This document shows positions 31,829-42,389 of a DNA stretch of 64,000 nt, piece by piece. The stretch's first letter is position 1, and every line of letters starts with the position of its first letter. A program made the position numbers and the translations under genes. The stretch comes from Diploptera punctata (Eukaryota; Arthropoda; Insecta; Blattodea; Blaberidae), in the NCBI GenBank assembly GCA_030220185.1, contig JASPKZ010001240.1, positions 372,001 through 436,000 on the forward strand, written 5' to 3'. The notes under the pieces were generated by a model that saw only the letters and a program-made list of their open reading frames with translations, made no database searches and was not told the origin of the DNA.

Positions 31829-32140
31829 AAATGGTAAAGGTAAAGGCATCCCACTACAGGCCTCGGGAGGCCCTTGGGGTTGTAGGAGGTTAAGGCTCCC
31901 ACTTTTCTGGACAATCGGCACTTGATGTCAGCTGGGTTGTCAGCCCTGCGTGACGGCCATCTTTACCCCCAGAACAAATGCCCGGTACTCATTTACGTTA
32001 GAGGCTGAGTCGACCCTAGGGCCATAGTGCCGCCAGAAGATTTGGGTGAGTTTAAAAATCCTGACCCCCATCGGGACTCAAACTCTCGACCTTACAACTT
32101 GTAGCGCAGTGCCTTAACCATTACACTACGGCATGCCCCC
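31829..32140 (-). mobile_element. tRNA-derived SINE, family A copy 3
   Basis: This is the reverse complement of the family A body and head (GCCGTAGTGTAATGGTTAAG on minus). A perfect 15-bp duplication, AAGAGAGATCTTTTA, flanks it (31814-31828, 32141-32155). It is the youngest-looking SINE insertion in the window. Confidence 0.92.
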
Positions 32141-32424
32141 AAGAGAGATCTTTTACTAATATTTATACTAGCACTTCCATTACCAAGATAACATAAAACT
32201 TACATGAGCAACTTAATTATGAATGTTTAAAGTGAAAAGCTAGATTTCATGCCATACAAACTTTATCTTGAGAGAGAGAGACAGAGAGAGATTGAGTTTT
32301 ACTTGTATAATTTCATTTTAAATCCATCTAATTTTATTAGCCCAACATCATTGAAATCAGTATATTTTTTTAATATAATAAGTTTGGGAATTTTAACATT
32401 ATGAGGTTTCCTTACTAAGAATTA

Positions 32425-32705
32425 AATGAATCATGACTTCTTCTTACCTCATACATCTGTTTTTTTATACACAGAACCGCAGTATCGGAGAACTATCTTC
32501 CCCATTGTCAGCTGTTTTCACGACTATACATTTTTTTCTTTTGCTGGTAGTTATGCCACCAGATGGCAGTTTGGATAATTAAAACGGCAAAAGAAAAAAT
32601 TGACAGTCGTAAAAACAGCTGACAATGGGGAAGATGGTTCTCCGATACTGCGATGCTGTGTTCAAGAAAACAGATGTATGAGGTAAGAAGAAGTCACGAT
32701 GCATT
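32425..32705. repeat. Palindromic element, arms about 110 bp
   Basis: Outer arms TTCTTACCTCATACATCTGT and ACAGATGTATGAGGTAAGAA are exact complements. Inner arms carry TTCCCCATTGTCAGCTGTTT and AAACAGCTGACAATGGGGAA. The centre is near 32560. The terminal ACCTCATA/TATGAGGT recurs at Penelope-like copies in this window. The right arm contains CTGACAA ... CCGATAC, a weak hammerhead-like arrangement. Confidence 0.8.
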
Positions 32706-33435
32706 TAATTCTTATCAGTATATTTTAATTAAAAATTCTAAGTATGGTAACAATCTGGATTTCAAAGTTTTTATTTTGAAAAAAAAAAACAAATTTTAAT
32801 TTTTTTAACATTTAACTTGAAACATAATTTAGATTAGAAAATTTAATGTTTAATTAACCCATCTGTAAATATATACAGACTTACCTCACCATGCTGTATT
32901 CTTGGTGCAAGACACACTGTTTGCTCATCCTCTGTGTTAAATATAAACTTCCTAATAGTATAATTAAAACCATTCCTAATAGTACTTTCACCCTTGTAGA
33001 GGCTGGAAATATATTTCATCTCTGTCTAAGGTATACTCTCCCTCTACTTCCAATATCAGAGGCTAGCCTAAATACTTTCAAGACCAGAATACTTTTACTA
33101 TTACATCTCAAAACATTTTAAACTGTGACAAGCAATATTCATATCCTGGAATATGTCCTATAACGCTAAATTTTAGACTCAATATAATTTCAATATAAAA
33201 TTTTCATAGAATAACCTCCATATTTAATTATTTGAATTAAAATTAAGATAAGTCCAATATTTATTTTCCATATAATTAGAGATCCGTGAAATTTGCAAGT
33301 CGCAATAATGTAAAATGCTCTAATTTTTGTCATTTTCTTGTACCATTTTCTTAATTCCACTTCCAATAACCTCAAATAAAGCATTTATGAATCACAAAAT
33401 AACGCAAAATCCTACGATAATGTGAAATAACACCA
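32706..33435. other. AT-rich stretch, no convincing gene
   Basis: A short plus frame at 32891-33121 ends with SEASLNTFKTRILLLL, faintly like the C-terminus of some LINE polyproteins. The match is too short to call. Nothing else is seen. Confidence 0.35.
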
Positions 33436-33439
33436 AATT

Positions 33440-34135
33440 TTAAAATTTTCAATGAAATTCAATATTATACTAGCAACAATGAATCAATTTAGCCTGGGTA
33501 ATCTATCAATAACCCTAGATAGTAAATAATCTGGAATTTATCAAATTAGTTGTAAAGATTGCAAAAAGTATACATAGGAAAAACAAAAAGGAATTTAGAC
33601 ACTCGCACAAAATAACAGTTCAGAAATACGAAAAATGTGAAATTGAAAAATCAGCAATTGCAGCTGTTAGTTTGCTGGAGAGTCATAAAATTGAAACAGG
33701 TTACATTTAAAACATTTGGAAAAACCTTCAGAATTGACATTTTGGGAAAAGATATATATTTAGAAGAATAAATTTAGATCCATGAATTTTGAAATTCCTG
33801 GTGAACGAGATCTGATCTCGAGGTTCATCAATTCAACATCAGATGGCAACTTTATAGATTAAGAATCAAACAAAAATTCAGTAATATTTAATTTTAGGAA
33901 GTTATATTTTGAGGTTATTTTAATTATATTATTTTATCTTCAGCTGAAGATAAAACAGAATTGTTTTGAAACATGTCCAAGAACAAATCAACATTAATAT
34001 TGAGGTAAGATGTCCAGACCAAAAATAATATAATTAAAAATTCAGTAGTTGTGGTGTCAGCTGAGGATGAGAAGGATACCTCTTGAAAACTGCAGTTCCC
34101 ATATTAGGAAAACATGAAGTATGAAGTAGGATAAG
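33440..34135 (+). pseudogene. Penelope-like 3' end (copy P3), interrupted
   Basis: IYQISCKDCKK and (frame-shifted) YIGKTKRNLDT are readable at 33535-33605, then SAIAAVSLLESHKI, LTFWEKIYI and SMNFEIPGER. This is the GIY-YIG domain in the order seen in P1. The match is broken at about 33925-34035 by a half-palindrome and resumes with the 3' tail (34037-34135), which holds CTGAGGATGAG...GAAAAC. Multiple shifts make it dead. Confidence 0.75.
33930..34036. repeat. Half copy of the 36.4-kb palindromic element
   Basis: CTGAAGATAAAACAGAATTG and the following sequence to AGATGTCCAGACCAAAAATA match the right arm of the palindrome at 36311-36489. Only about 12 bases of the left arm (TTATCTTCAG) remain. 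Confidence 0.7.
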
Positions 34136-34208
34136 AATTGACTCATTAATTGAAGAACCTCATAATATATTGACTTAAGGCTTTCACGGCTGGAGTTATT
34201 ATGATGAT

Positions 34209-34691
34209 CTTGTAGAAGATTTCCGGGCTGGGCCGTGATCTTGAGGCTTATAGTTCCCCGACGTTTTGCCAGAGACTGCGTCTGGCATTCTCAAGGGTTG
34301 TCTTAAGACTGGCACTTTTGTCGACTACCTGCCCTATTTATACATTTATCCATGACGTGTTCTCTGCATAGTCCGTTACTTCGTAAATTGTATCAGCCTT
34401 CTGGTTGGTTAGCATTAGGGTATTCCATTGCACCAATGAGGTTGCTGTCTGATGTTATAGTAGATTGTTTTTGTAGAACAAGACCCTAATGCTAACCAAC
34501 CAGATGGCAGATACAATCTACGAACGGACCGCACAGAGAACACGTCGTGGATAAATGTATAAATAGGGCAGGTAGTCGACAAAATTGCCAGTCTTAAGAC
34601 AATCCTTGAGGATGCCGGATGCAGTCTCTGGCAAAACTTCGGGGAACTACAAGCCTAAGACCACGGCCAACAGCCCGGAAATCTTCTACAA
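34209..34691. repeat. Foldback element, arms about 210 bp
   Basis: The left arm 34209-34421 and the right arm 34484-34691 are close reverse complements. Examples are CTTGTAGAAGATTTCCGGGC versus GCCCGGAAATCTTCTACAAG, and GGTTGGTTAGCATTAGGGT versus ACCCTAATGCTAACCAACC. Each arm encodes, in outward orientation, TTGAGAATGCC or TTGAGGATGCC, a stem, then AAAACGTCGG or AAAACTTCGG. The spacer is 62 bp. No protein is encoded. Confidence 0.85.
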
Positions 34692-36290
34692 GAACCTCAT
34701 AATGTTAATCCCCACAATTTTCTTTGAACACCTCTGTCTCAACAATGAATTCTGTTCTGTGAAATTTTACTTTTTTCCTTTTTTTGCCTGTAAAAATTAC
34801 CCGTAATCAGATAATTGGCATTTCATTGATGTTATCTAATTTTCACCACGTTAGTGATTAATGCCGCCTAATGTATTTTAGCAGTGTGTCCACCAGGCTA
34901 AATAAATCTATTCTATTCTATTCTATCTTTTTCATGTTCCAGTCTTTTGTCACAGTATGGACACATCAATATTTTTTATCATTAAAAAAACCACTGCTGA
35001 ATTTGTGTATCCTACTTGTGGCTGACACACTTGGTACAACAATAATAGAAAATGAAAAATAGAGATTAATGAACATTTCTATTAATTTGCTTTGAGTAAA
35101 ACTCAGACTGACCAAGCTACACTCTTCACACACACTGAATGTGACCTACTTTGAAGAGTTAAAATTTATAGTATTTATTCAGACGGCCCTTCAGGATGAC
35201 AAAACAATGGTCATGGAAGTAGTGACAATGGTACCAAAAGAAGGTACGAAACAAGTCTAATAAGAAGAAAAATATGAGGCGAGTGATAAAATTAACATAA
35301 ATAAATAATACCTCATAATGTTAGTTCCTTAAAAAAGTAATTTCATGCAGTCTGTTTAATTAACTCTGAAGAAAGTAGTAGGATCAGTATTATTTAGATT
35401 TATATGACAAATGCTCACTTTAACAAAAAAATGAAATCATTATAATTTTCTGTATTGGTGTTTAAAAAAGACACTCTAGTAGAACATATTTTTCCTTAAT
35501 CTATGATTCATGTAACATTAGAAATGGTCTAACATATGTATATACCTTTCAAATATGTTAGTACTAAGAACATATAAATATGTTTAAACAAATAGTGTTT
35601 AAAAAATATAATACATTTAGTAGATATCATCAGCGTAAAGAAAATATATCTTAGAATTATACAGTTCAACTTGGAACACAGAATCTTGGAATCAATCACT
35701 TAAAAGAATATTATTATGAAGTATATATTATATTGAACCTTTATATTATATTATTATAATTAAAAAAAAGCATGAAGTTGATATTGTTAAGGCTTTTTTG
35801 TTAATGGAGAAGGGGAGTATTTGTACAACTGAATCTAATATGGGAATTTGCTCAAGTTTGTAGATTAATTTTATATTTTACATGTCATTGGTAAAAAAAT
35901 TGTATTTTTAGAAATAAAAAAACTTAATTATTTGGATTGAAGTTTTAAATATTAAAAGGTACAATAATACTACAAATAATGTAAGTTCATTTCATGGTTA
36001 TACCTTAGTCTTGCCATAAATACTGATATAATTATTTGACTCTAATTATACAACCTGTTTTGAGGATTATAATATACCTTTTTGCTGAATTGCACGGTTT
36101 TTCATTGTGAGTTAATCAATGCAAGAGGAAGCAGTTACCTTGAGTTTCCAAAAATGAATGGGGTGAATATTAAAATTGTGTAGCTGCGCTTTAGGTGGGA
36201 ACAATTTCAAGTGAAATTTTCCATATTTTGAAGGAACTGGAAATCACCAGAATATTTAATATTTAATTTTAGGAAGTTATATTTTGAGGT
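34692..36290. other. AT-rich stretch, no gene seen
   Basis: The stretch contains CTATT tandem copies (34908-34926), scattered ACCTCATAATGTTA motifs (35310) and long A/T tracts. I find no supported coding frame. Confidence 0.4.
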
Positions 36291-36310
36291 TATTTTAATT
36301 ATATTATTTT

Positions 36311-36489
36311 TGGTCTGGACATCTTACCTCAATATTAATGTTGATTTGTTCTTGAACATGTTTCAAAACAATTCTCTGTTTTATCTTCAGCTTTCCCAGA
36401 CTGGGAAAGCTGAAGATAAAACAGAGAATTGTTTTGAAACATGTTCAAGAACAAATCAACATTAATATTGAGGTAAGATGTCCATACCA
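36311..36489. repeat. Near-perfect palindrome, arms about 88 bp
   Basis: TGGTCTGGACATCTTACCTC begins the left arm, and the right arm ends GAGGTAAGATGTCCATACCA. The centre is AGCTTTCCCAGACTGGGAAAGCT (in two parts, TTTCCCA/TGGGAAA). The right arm carries CTGAAGA (36410), the stem pair AAAACA/TGTTTT and GAAACATGTTC, a hammerhead-like layout. The left arm carries it on minus. Confidence 0.85.
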
Positions 36490-36519
36490 GAATATTTGTC
36501 TACATGATTATCCATGCAA

Positions 36520-36900
36520 TGTGTTGATATTGGATACGTCCAACATCCAAGGCAAGACTGTTCTCAATCTTTAAGGACTTTTGCTGTGGAGAAAGCAGTG
36601 GCAGGTTATATTCATAGAAATGCTGTCTAGAAACAATCATTGACAACTTGGGAGCTGTACATGTCAGAAAGATCAATATCCAGACTACTTAAACGAGGAT
36701 GTTATACTAAGGGCTTATCAATGGAGTACCAAACATTTCTAAAATCTACAATTTACAAAGCAGAGAGAGCTAAGATATTGATGCATCATATGTTAACAAT
36801 GGACTCTGAAGAATCCTCTTCACTGATAAGAAAATGTTCACAAAGTGTATGCCTCAAACTCTCAGGAAGCAAATAAAATAACCCTGAAAATCCAGTGCAA
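36520..36900 (+). pseudogene. Possible decayed Tc1-like transposase fragment
   Basis: A frame of 78 codons (36640-36876) reads TTWELYMSERSISRLLKRG and YKAERAKILMHHM. In an alternative frame TDKKMFTKCMPQT follows, reminiscent of the S/TDEKxFT block of Tc1/mariner transposases. The match is weak and short, with no inverted ends found. It may be chance. Confidence 0.25.
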
Positions 36901-37789
36901 TAATTTTAGCAGGAATTCTATTAAAATTAGGTGGGTATGAATTACTTTGGGTATACAGTTTATTAATGGGAATTGGTTGTAAAATTAATTTTATTTGAGA
37001 TCCATTATCCATCTTCAATAATAGCTTGAAGGGGATAGATTATATTCAGGTATCTCATAGCTTCATTTTTATGAGTAGGGAATTAAAAAACAAATGCAAA
37101 CAATCTTGAAATTACATTAGAGCCTACAATCTGGATGTTACTGCTGCCTTTTAACGAATTGATACTGGAGTTTACAGCAGGATTTTGTTTTAGCTCACAA
37201 TGCAGATTCTACATAAGACATAAGTGTGACTTGGTCATGTATCTGATTTTATATCTGTAACTTTCTGCCAGCCCAGGACTCAAACCTCTGGAGTACAAAT
37301 TTGGGCCTGTGGCAGGAAAAGGCAATCAACAATTGACAGCTTGAACCATTTCCTGTGTCAGTAGTGGCAATTTCTCAAATGAGACCATGCATAGAGCAAA
37401 AGAAGAATGACCCAAATAGCTTATGTGAAAACTGAATGGTGTTAAATGAAATATATTGAAATTTAATATACTACAATTATATTAAAATACTAGCATATCC
37501 GGCAGACGTTGTACTACCCAAACGTTCAATTCTCATGTCATGGGCAGACGATAAAAATATGTTACTTTTTACCATAAAATTCAGCAATTAGGACATGATT
37601 AGATATTATTAAATAAGTTCGCAAGAAAACCTCTTACAGCCTTCTGTTGTGGCTCAAGAAGTGTGAATGATGACGTCATATAGTCATGAACATTAGAATT
37701 GTACCCTCCTTTACAGGCAAGTTAAGAACCGTCATATAATAATTATATTAGAGTGAAAAAAAAAAGATAAATTGATGAGAGTGAGTCAA

Positions 37790-37947
37790 AAGAGTTTTTT
37801 TATTTCATTTCTGACCCACTGTGCACCAGTCCCATACTGGCAGACATTCCATGAGAAAAATTTCTTCCCCCTTAGAGATTCGAACCAGCGTAAGTCCCGT
37901 AGTTCTGTGCCAAGACTTCTTGCCTTAACCACTCGGCTACAGCGTGA
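37790..37947 (-). repeat. tRNA-like SINE fragment, family E
   Basis: On minus the head is GTCTCACGCTGTAGCCGAGT, then GGTTAAGGCAAGAAG, with GCTGGTTCGAATCTC as the T arm. TTCCATGAGAAAAATTTCTT in the body is shared with repeat R2 near 9565 and 54005. It is followed by a 60-bp tandem duplication (37948-38066: GACTCTTGGTATCAATGAAA in both units). Confidence 0.65.
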
Positions 37948-38066
37948 GACTCTTGGTATCAATGAAAGACAAAAATGGTTATTGTGAGTTATCCGTAAGG
38001 GATAAGGGACTCTTGGTATCAATGAAAGACAAAAATGGTTTTTGTGAGTTATCCGAAAGAGATATA

Positions 38067-39414
38067 CAGGGCAAGTCAAAATGTTGTGCAGGTTTTCAGA
38101 AATTTATTATGTGAAATGTAATGAACATATAATATTGTGAGACATATCGTATGAAAGGTAAACTCTCAAAGTTTTTTTTTAAATATTCACAGATGTTCTA
38201 TGTGAGCGCCTTTTGTTACACGACAGATGTCAAGCCCGATATTCAATCTCCTGCCAAACTTTCTGTAGCAGTCCGCGGTCGATATCAGCAATGGCTGCTG
38301 TGATGCGGGCACGCAGTTCATGCAGTGTTGTTGGAAGTGGTGGTACGTAAACATGATCCTTTACAAGACCCCACATGAAGAAATCACACGGGGTTAGATC
38401 GGGTGAACGAGGTGGCCAATGAATGAGTTGTTGATCACCCTGAGATGCACGGCCTATCCAGCGTTGTGGTAAAGCCGTATTCAAATGGTCTCGAACACTG
38501 CCATGGTAATGTGGAGGGGCACCATCCAACTGCAGAATGAAATCTGGACTATCCGCTTCAAGCTGCGGAAGGAGCCATTGTTGTAGCATATCAAGGAAAA
38601 CATGTCCGTTCACAGTACGTTCATGAAAGAAAAAGGGCCCATAAACCTTTGCATGGGAAATGGCACAAAAGACATTCACTTTCGGAGAATCGCGTTGATG
38701 TTCCAGAGTTGCATGGGGGTTACCAGTTCCCCAAATCCTTACATTGTGTCTATTCACTTTTCCTGAAAGGTGGAAAGTCGCTTCATCACTGTAAACTACC
38801 CTCTCATGGAACTCATTCTCTTCCATTAATGCGAGAAAATCAACACAGAAGGACGCTCGCAAAGCATAATCGGCGGGTTTTAAGGCTTGAACCAGTTGCA
38901 AGTGGTAGGGTTTCATCTGTAAACGTTTCCGGAGAATCCGCCATACAGTTTTTTGTGGTAGTTGAAGTTCTGTCGCTCCCCGGTAGGTGGATTTCTGTGG
39001 ACTCCGCACGATGCATGTGCGAACGCGTTCGACTGTCTCTTCACTCGTCGACGGACGGCCAGTCGATTTTCGTTTACAGATACAGCCTGAATCCCTAAAT
39101 TGTGTGTACCACTTACGAATGGATCTCCCATCCGGCGGGTCTTTATCGTATCTGGTACGGAAATGTCGTTGAACACTAGTCACAGAGTTGTTTACATGGT
39201 AATCAAGCACACAGAAAGACTTTGATCCCCAGTCAACGCCATTTTCCTTTACTGCTCTGCTGTTGACATCTTGCGGGTGAACGCGGAACTTTAGAAGTGG
39301 ACAACTAAACTTTGAGAGTTTACCTTTCATACAATATGTCTCACGATATTATATGTTCATTACATTTCACATAATAAATTTCTGAAAACCTGCACAACAT
39401 TTTGACTTGCCCTG
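38067..39414 (-). mobile_element. Mariner-like transposon, nearly intact
   Basis: Long terminal inverted repeats of about 108 bp (38067-38174 and 39307-39414) begin CAGGGCAAGTCAAAATGTTG and differ at only a few bases. TA stands at both sides (38065-38066, 39415-39416). The element is 1348 bp and holds one long transposase frame on minus. With nearly identical ends and an almost open gene it must be a recent insertion. Confidence 0.95.
38230..39330 (-). CDS. Mariner-like DDD transposase
   Basis: This 366-codon frame has an N-terminal helix-turn-helix region (VQRHFRTRYDKDPPDGRSIR, then SIRKWYTQFRDSGCICKRKS; second HTH around QKTVWRILRKRL). The catalytic domain follows: VVYSDEATFHLSGK (first Asp), FILQLDGAPPHYHG (second Asp) and WPPRSPDLTPCDFFMWG (third Asp). 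By my count 46 residues lie between the second Asp and the Asp of PCDFF. It cuts and pastes the element at TA. The first Met lies inside the inverted repeat but is the only one before the HTH. The frame stops after WQEIEYRA because of one extra base in CCC at 38235-38237. Without it the usual family C-terminus would run to the stop at 38187, about 15 residues further. Confidence 0.93.
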   Translation of the reverse strand: MKGKLSKFSCPLLKFRVHPQDVNSRAVKENGVDWGSKSFCVLDYHVNNSVTSVQRHFRTRYDKDPPDGRSIRKWYTQFRDSGCICKRKSTGRPSTSEETVERVRTCIVRSPQKSTYRGATELQLPQKTVWRILRKRLQMKPYHLQLVQALKPADYALRASFCVDFLALMEENEFHERVVYSDEATFHLSGKVNRHNVRIWGTGNPHATLEHQRDSPKVNVFCAISHAKVYGPFFFHERTVNGHVFLDMLQQWLLPQLEADSPDFILQLDGAPPHYHGSVRDHLNTALPQRWIGRASQGDQQLIHWPPRSPDLTPCDFFMWGLVKDHVYVPPLPTTLHELRARITAAIADIDRGLLQKVWQEIEYRA

Positions 39415-39765
39415 TACATATGCGGCCACGGACTTGTTTGTAGAGCTTTTTGAGGTATTCAATTCTGTGTACATTAATTTTGTGTACTTCTTATGGTTTA
39501 GGCAGCATAAGCCATTTAAGCGTCCTAAGAGCTACTTTTTTCACGTTTTCCACTACAAAGGGCGATTTTTAAGGGTGTACGAGTTGAAGTATCACAACTC
39601 TCTTATAGCCTATGTTCATCCCTGGAACCTCCTGAACATTTTACAAAAAAACCCCATCACAATCGGATCAACGGTATGGCCACGCATAAAGTACGAATGA
39701 ACAAACAAACAAACATACATACAAACAAACAATTTTTATATATAAGATTTCATATAACTTTTTTT

Positions 39766-40524
39766 TTTGTGTTTCTTTAAAAAACTTTGTATCAGTATTT
39801 AGGCACATAAGGTGGTATGTACCATTTGGGCTATTTAGAATAGAATTTTAATTAAAATAAGTGTGTGTTATGTTTAAATTCCACTGACTATTTTTAGTGT
39901 TTCAGGTTTAATCATTTCATAAATATGTTATAATATACTCCCTTCTCACCCATATTACATAAAATGCTACTTTGTAATGTTGTTTGCTTATTCTGACAAG
40001 TTTGTCATGTAGACCAGTGTAACACACCACATCTTGAATGTCGCTGTGTGTTAGTGGTTATAAGATATACACCATAGATTTCTTGGAGGGTAGTGGAACT
40101 GTGGGAAGGAAAAGAAAGGTTAGACTAAATGCACCAATACAAGTTAGATCATGTGTTTAGTTCTCAAAATTAATAAAAGGCATTCAACTTTTGGTAAAAC
40201 TAATATTATAAAAACTTAATTGTTACTATTAACAGTTTAAAAATTTATATTCATATTAATCTGGTTAATAATTTGTAATGTAACCATATAGTGTTAGTAT
40301 TTTTTTATATTAATTTGCTTCATAACTTGTAATGTAATCACATTCATACTGAATATTAATAAAAAAATTTATATATATATATATATATATATATATGCTC
40401 TCTTTTTTTTATAATGCTAAATGCAGTATTATAATAGGCTCAATTCTGGAAATGCGTGCTATTATGCATTGCAGAGACTCTTGATGTCCCAACTCCTTTC
40501 AAAAAACGTTAAACTGAAAATACA
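39766..40524. other. AT-rich stretch with (AT)n
   Basis: The stretch contains an (AT)n run at about 40371-40396 and nothing else I can support. Confidence 0.4.
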
Positions 40525-41393
40525 TGTTACGGGAGGGGGTCAGTTAAGCCCCGCCGTATTGATAGCGTGAAGACCACTATTGTTTAAGTGGTCTTTGGCC
40601 CGAGCGGTTGGCCTTGGTTTTGGAGGATGAGTTCCACATTTAAACATGTTAAAACACAGTAAACGAAAAATAACATTATTTATTAAAATAAAAACAAACA
40701 TAAAGAAATATTAGATCAACAACATATAAAACAAGTTATTTAAAACAGCTGAAATCGCCACACTGTCAAACGCAAAAATATTCAAAATATTAAAGTGTTA
40801 AAATTCAGAGAGAGAGAAAACAATCATTTTAAAATATTCAACTTTGTTCGTTATTCTAAGTTCCTTGGACCATTTGGTCCCTTATTTAATTCTAAGTCTG
40901 AAAATGACCAAAGAATGATAAAAAGATACATATTACCAACGTAGCTGCCACCCCTGCTGGGGGACCGCGTTCGGTCCGCCGCCCTTCTGCCTTCGGTAAA
41001 AAAATCGCGAATATTTATATGATAAATTTTAAGTTTCTAATTGGGGAAATTTGGGTGTGGAAAGTTCATGGTCTAGTTTGAAGTCTTCATCTATGTCAAA
41101 ATGGAAAGCTTTGTTCTACTTACTTCGCGCACTCATTCCTTTCTTATCTAAGGTGGTCATTTTCTTGACCAAATAATTCTGGAATCTTTTGACATGGTTT
41201 TGATCCAGGATATAGAGATATGCCTTTTTACTAGCGTTTTTTATATTATATGCGTATGAACTAATATGTTTTTCGGTGTGGTTAATTATCCCCTATTTTC
41301 TGATATAATACACATGTATATGCGTCTATCCTTTATCGCGTTTTTTATAGTATGTTATTATTATGGCAGTTAGGCCCTAGTGTTGGCATAACA
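40525..41393 (-). repeat. 3' LTR
   Basis: It starts TGTTACG and ends GGCATAACA on plus (TG...CA on both strands). It differs from the other LTR at roughly 15 positions, about 98% identity by eye. Confidence 0.88.
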
Positions 41394-42389
41394 ATTCCTC
41401 CCCCCTAAATAACACTGTAGGGTTGAAAAACCGAAAGTCTTTTCTTCCTTACAGGATATCTCTCACCTCTCGGGGGTTTGTCCTGACATTTATCTTATTA
41501 ACTTAACTTTAAGTGGGAGTGGAACTGACGTCGTCAATTGGCGATTTCACCTGTAACCTGGAAGTATTTTGTTCTCATTCTAAGAGGTTAGATCGTCTTT
41601 ATGCTGCTAATTGCCCCGGATACCCTTAATTGTGTCGTAATATCGGTAAGATCTGTTTACTTAGTGAGAACACTATACTTCTAAAAAAAACAAAAATCAC
41701 AATATAGCATGCCTTCGCGGCTCTAACAATATGTCTGTGCACGGTTATTAATTTTCCACAAAAAAATGTTTACTGCTTGAAAAAAATTATCGACTTTAAA
41801 ATATTTTCACTAAAAATTCTTCTCCTTCCTTGTTTAAACCTTCTTGTGGTTTCTTTTGAAACGATGCACTTTCACTTTTATTCATATCCGACGCACTTGA
41901 CTTTTCTTTTTTTTTTTTTTTTTTTTTTTTGTTATTCACTTTGACGGTTCTATTTCGTGAACCGGATCACTGTTAAAAAAATTATCCGAACTGCGGTGTC
42001 TGCTGTGGCTAGCTTGGATGTCAGGGTTCGTGTCTGCTTGCCTCGATGGAGGGTGCGATGTTCTAACTCTCGAGTTCGTGGTTCATTTTCAGCTGCCGTT
42101 GGTCCAGGTAGGCCTTTGATTTAGTTATGCCTAGTTTCTTTAAACAAAACCCAGTTAGGTCCAAGGAGAACTTGTGAAGGGTTTGACAGGAATCAATCTT
42201 GATGTGGAATTTGTTTTCTTGCTTCATCTATGGGAAAAATTTGGAATGCAGGATGTTAGGCCAAGGTTAGCGTTGGAGATAGTTATCATTTTTTATAATT
42301 GCCTGGGTTTGTTCTTTACTGCTAGTGAGGTGTTTGCCTTAGCTGGTTGCGAGTCTGGACATTCACCCATCTTATGCTCCGTCACGAGA

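Larger units (their letters stand above)
37485..39765 (+). repeat. Dispersed repeat interrupted by SINE and mariner
   Basis: The left part (37490-37770) starts TACTAGCATATCCGGCAGAC. The right part (39417-39755) ends with ATCGGATCAACGGTATGGCC, an (ACAAACAA)n-type tail and TATATATAAGATTT. This start and end style is that of a repeat common in insects, but I cannot name the family. The tRNA-like piece (37790-37947) and the transposon 38067-39414 lie within. Confidence 0.5.

Noticed and set aside
32891..33121. Possible LINE C-terminus (SLNTFKTRILLLL)
   Set aside because: The match is a dozen residues only, with no tail, duplication or further domain.
38649..39098. 149-codon plus frame
   Set aside because: It is antisense to the well-supported mariner-like transposase.
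40575..40625. tRNA-Leu/Ser-like text GGCCCGAGCGGTTGGCC in the LTRs
   Set aside because: Only an A-box-like piece is present. No T arm follows, and it is part of both LTRs.
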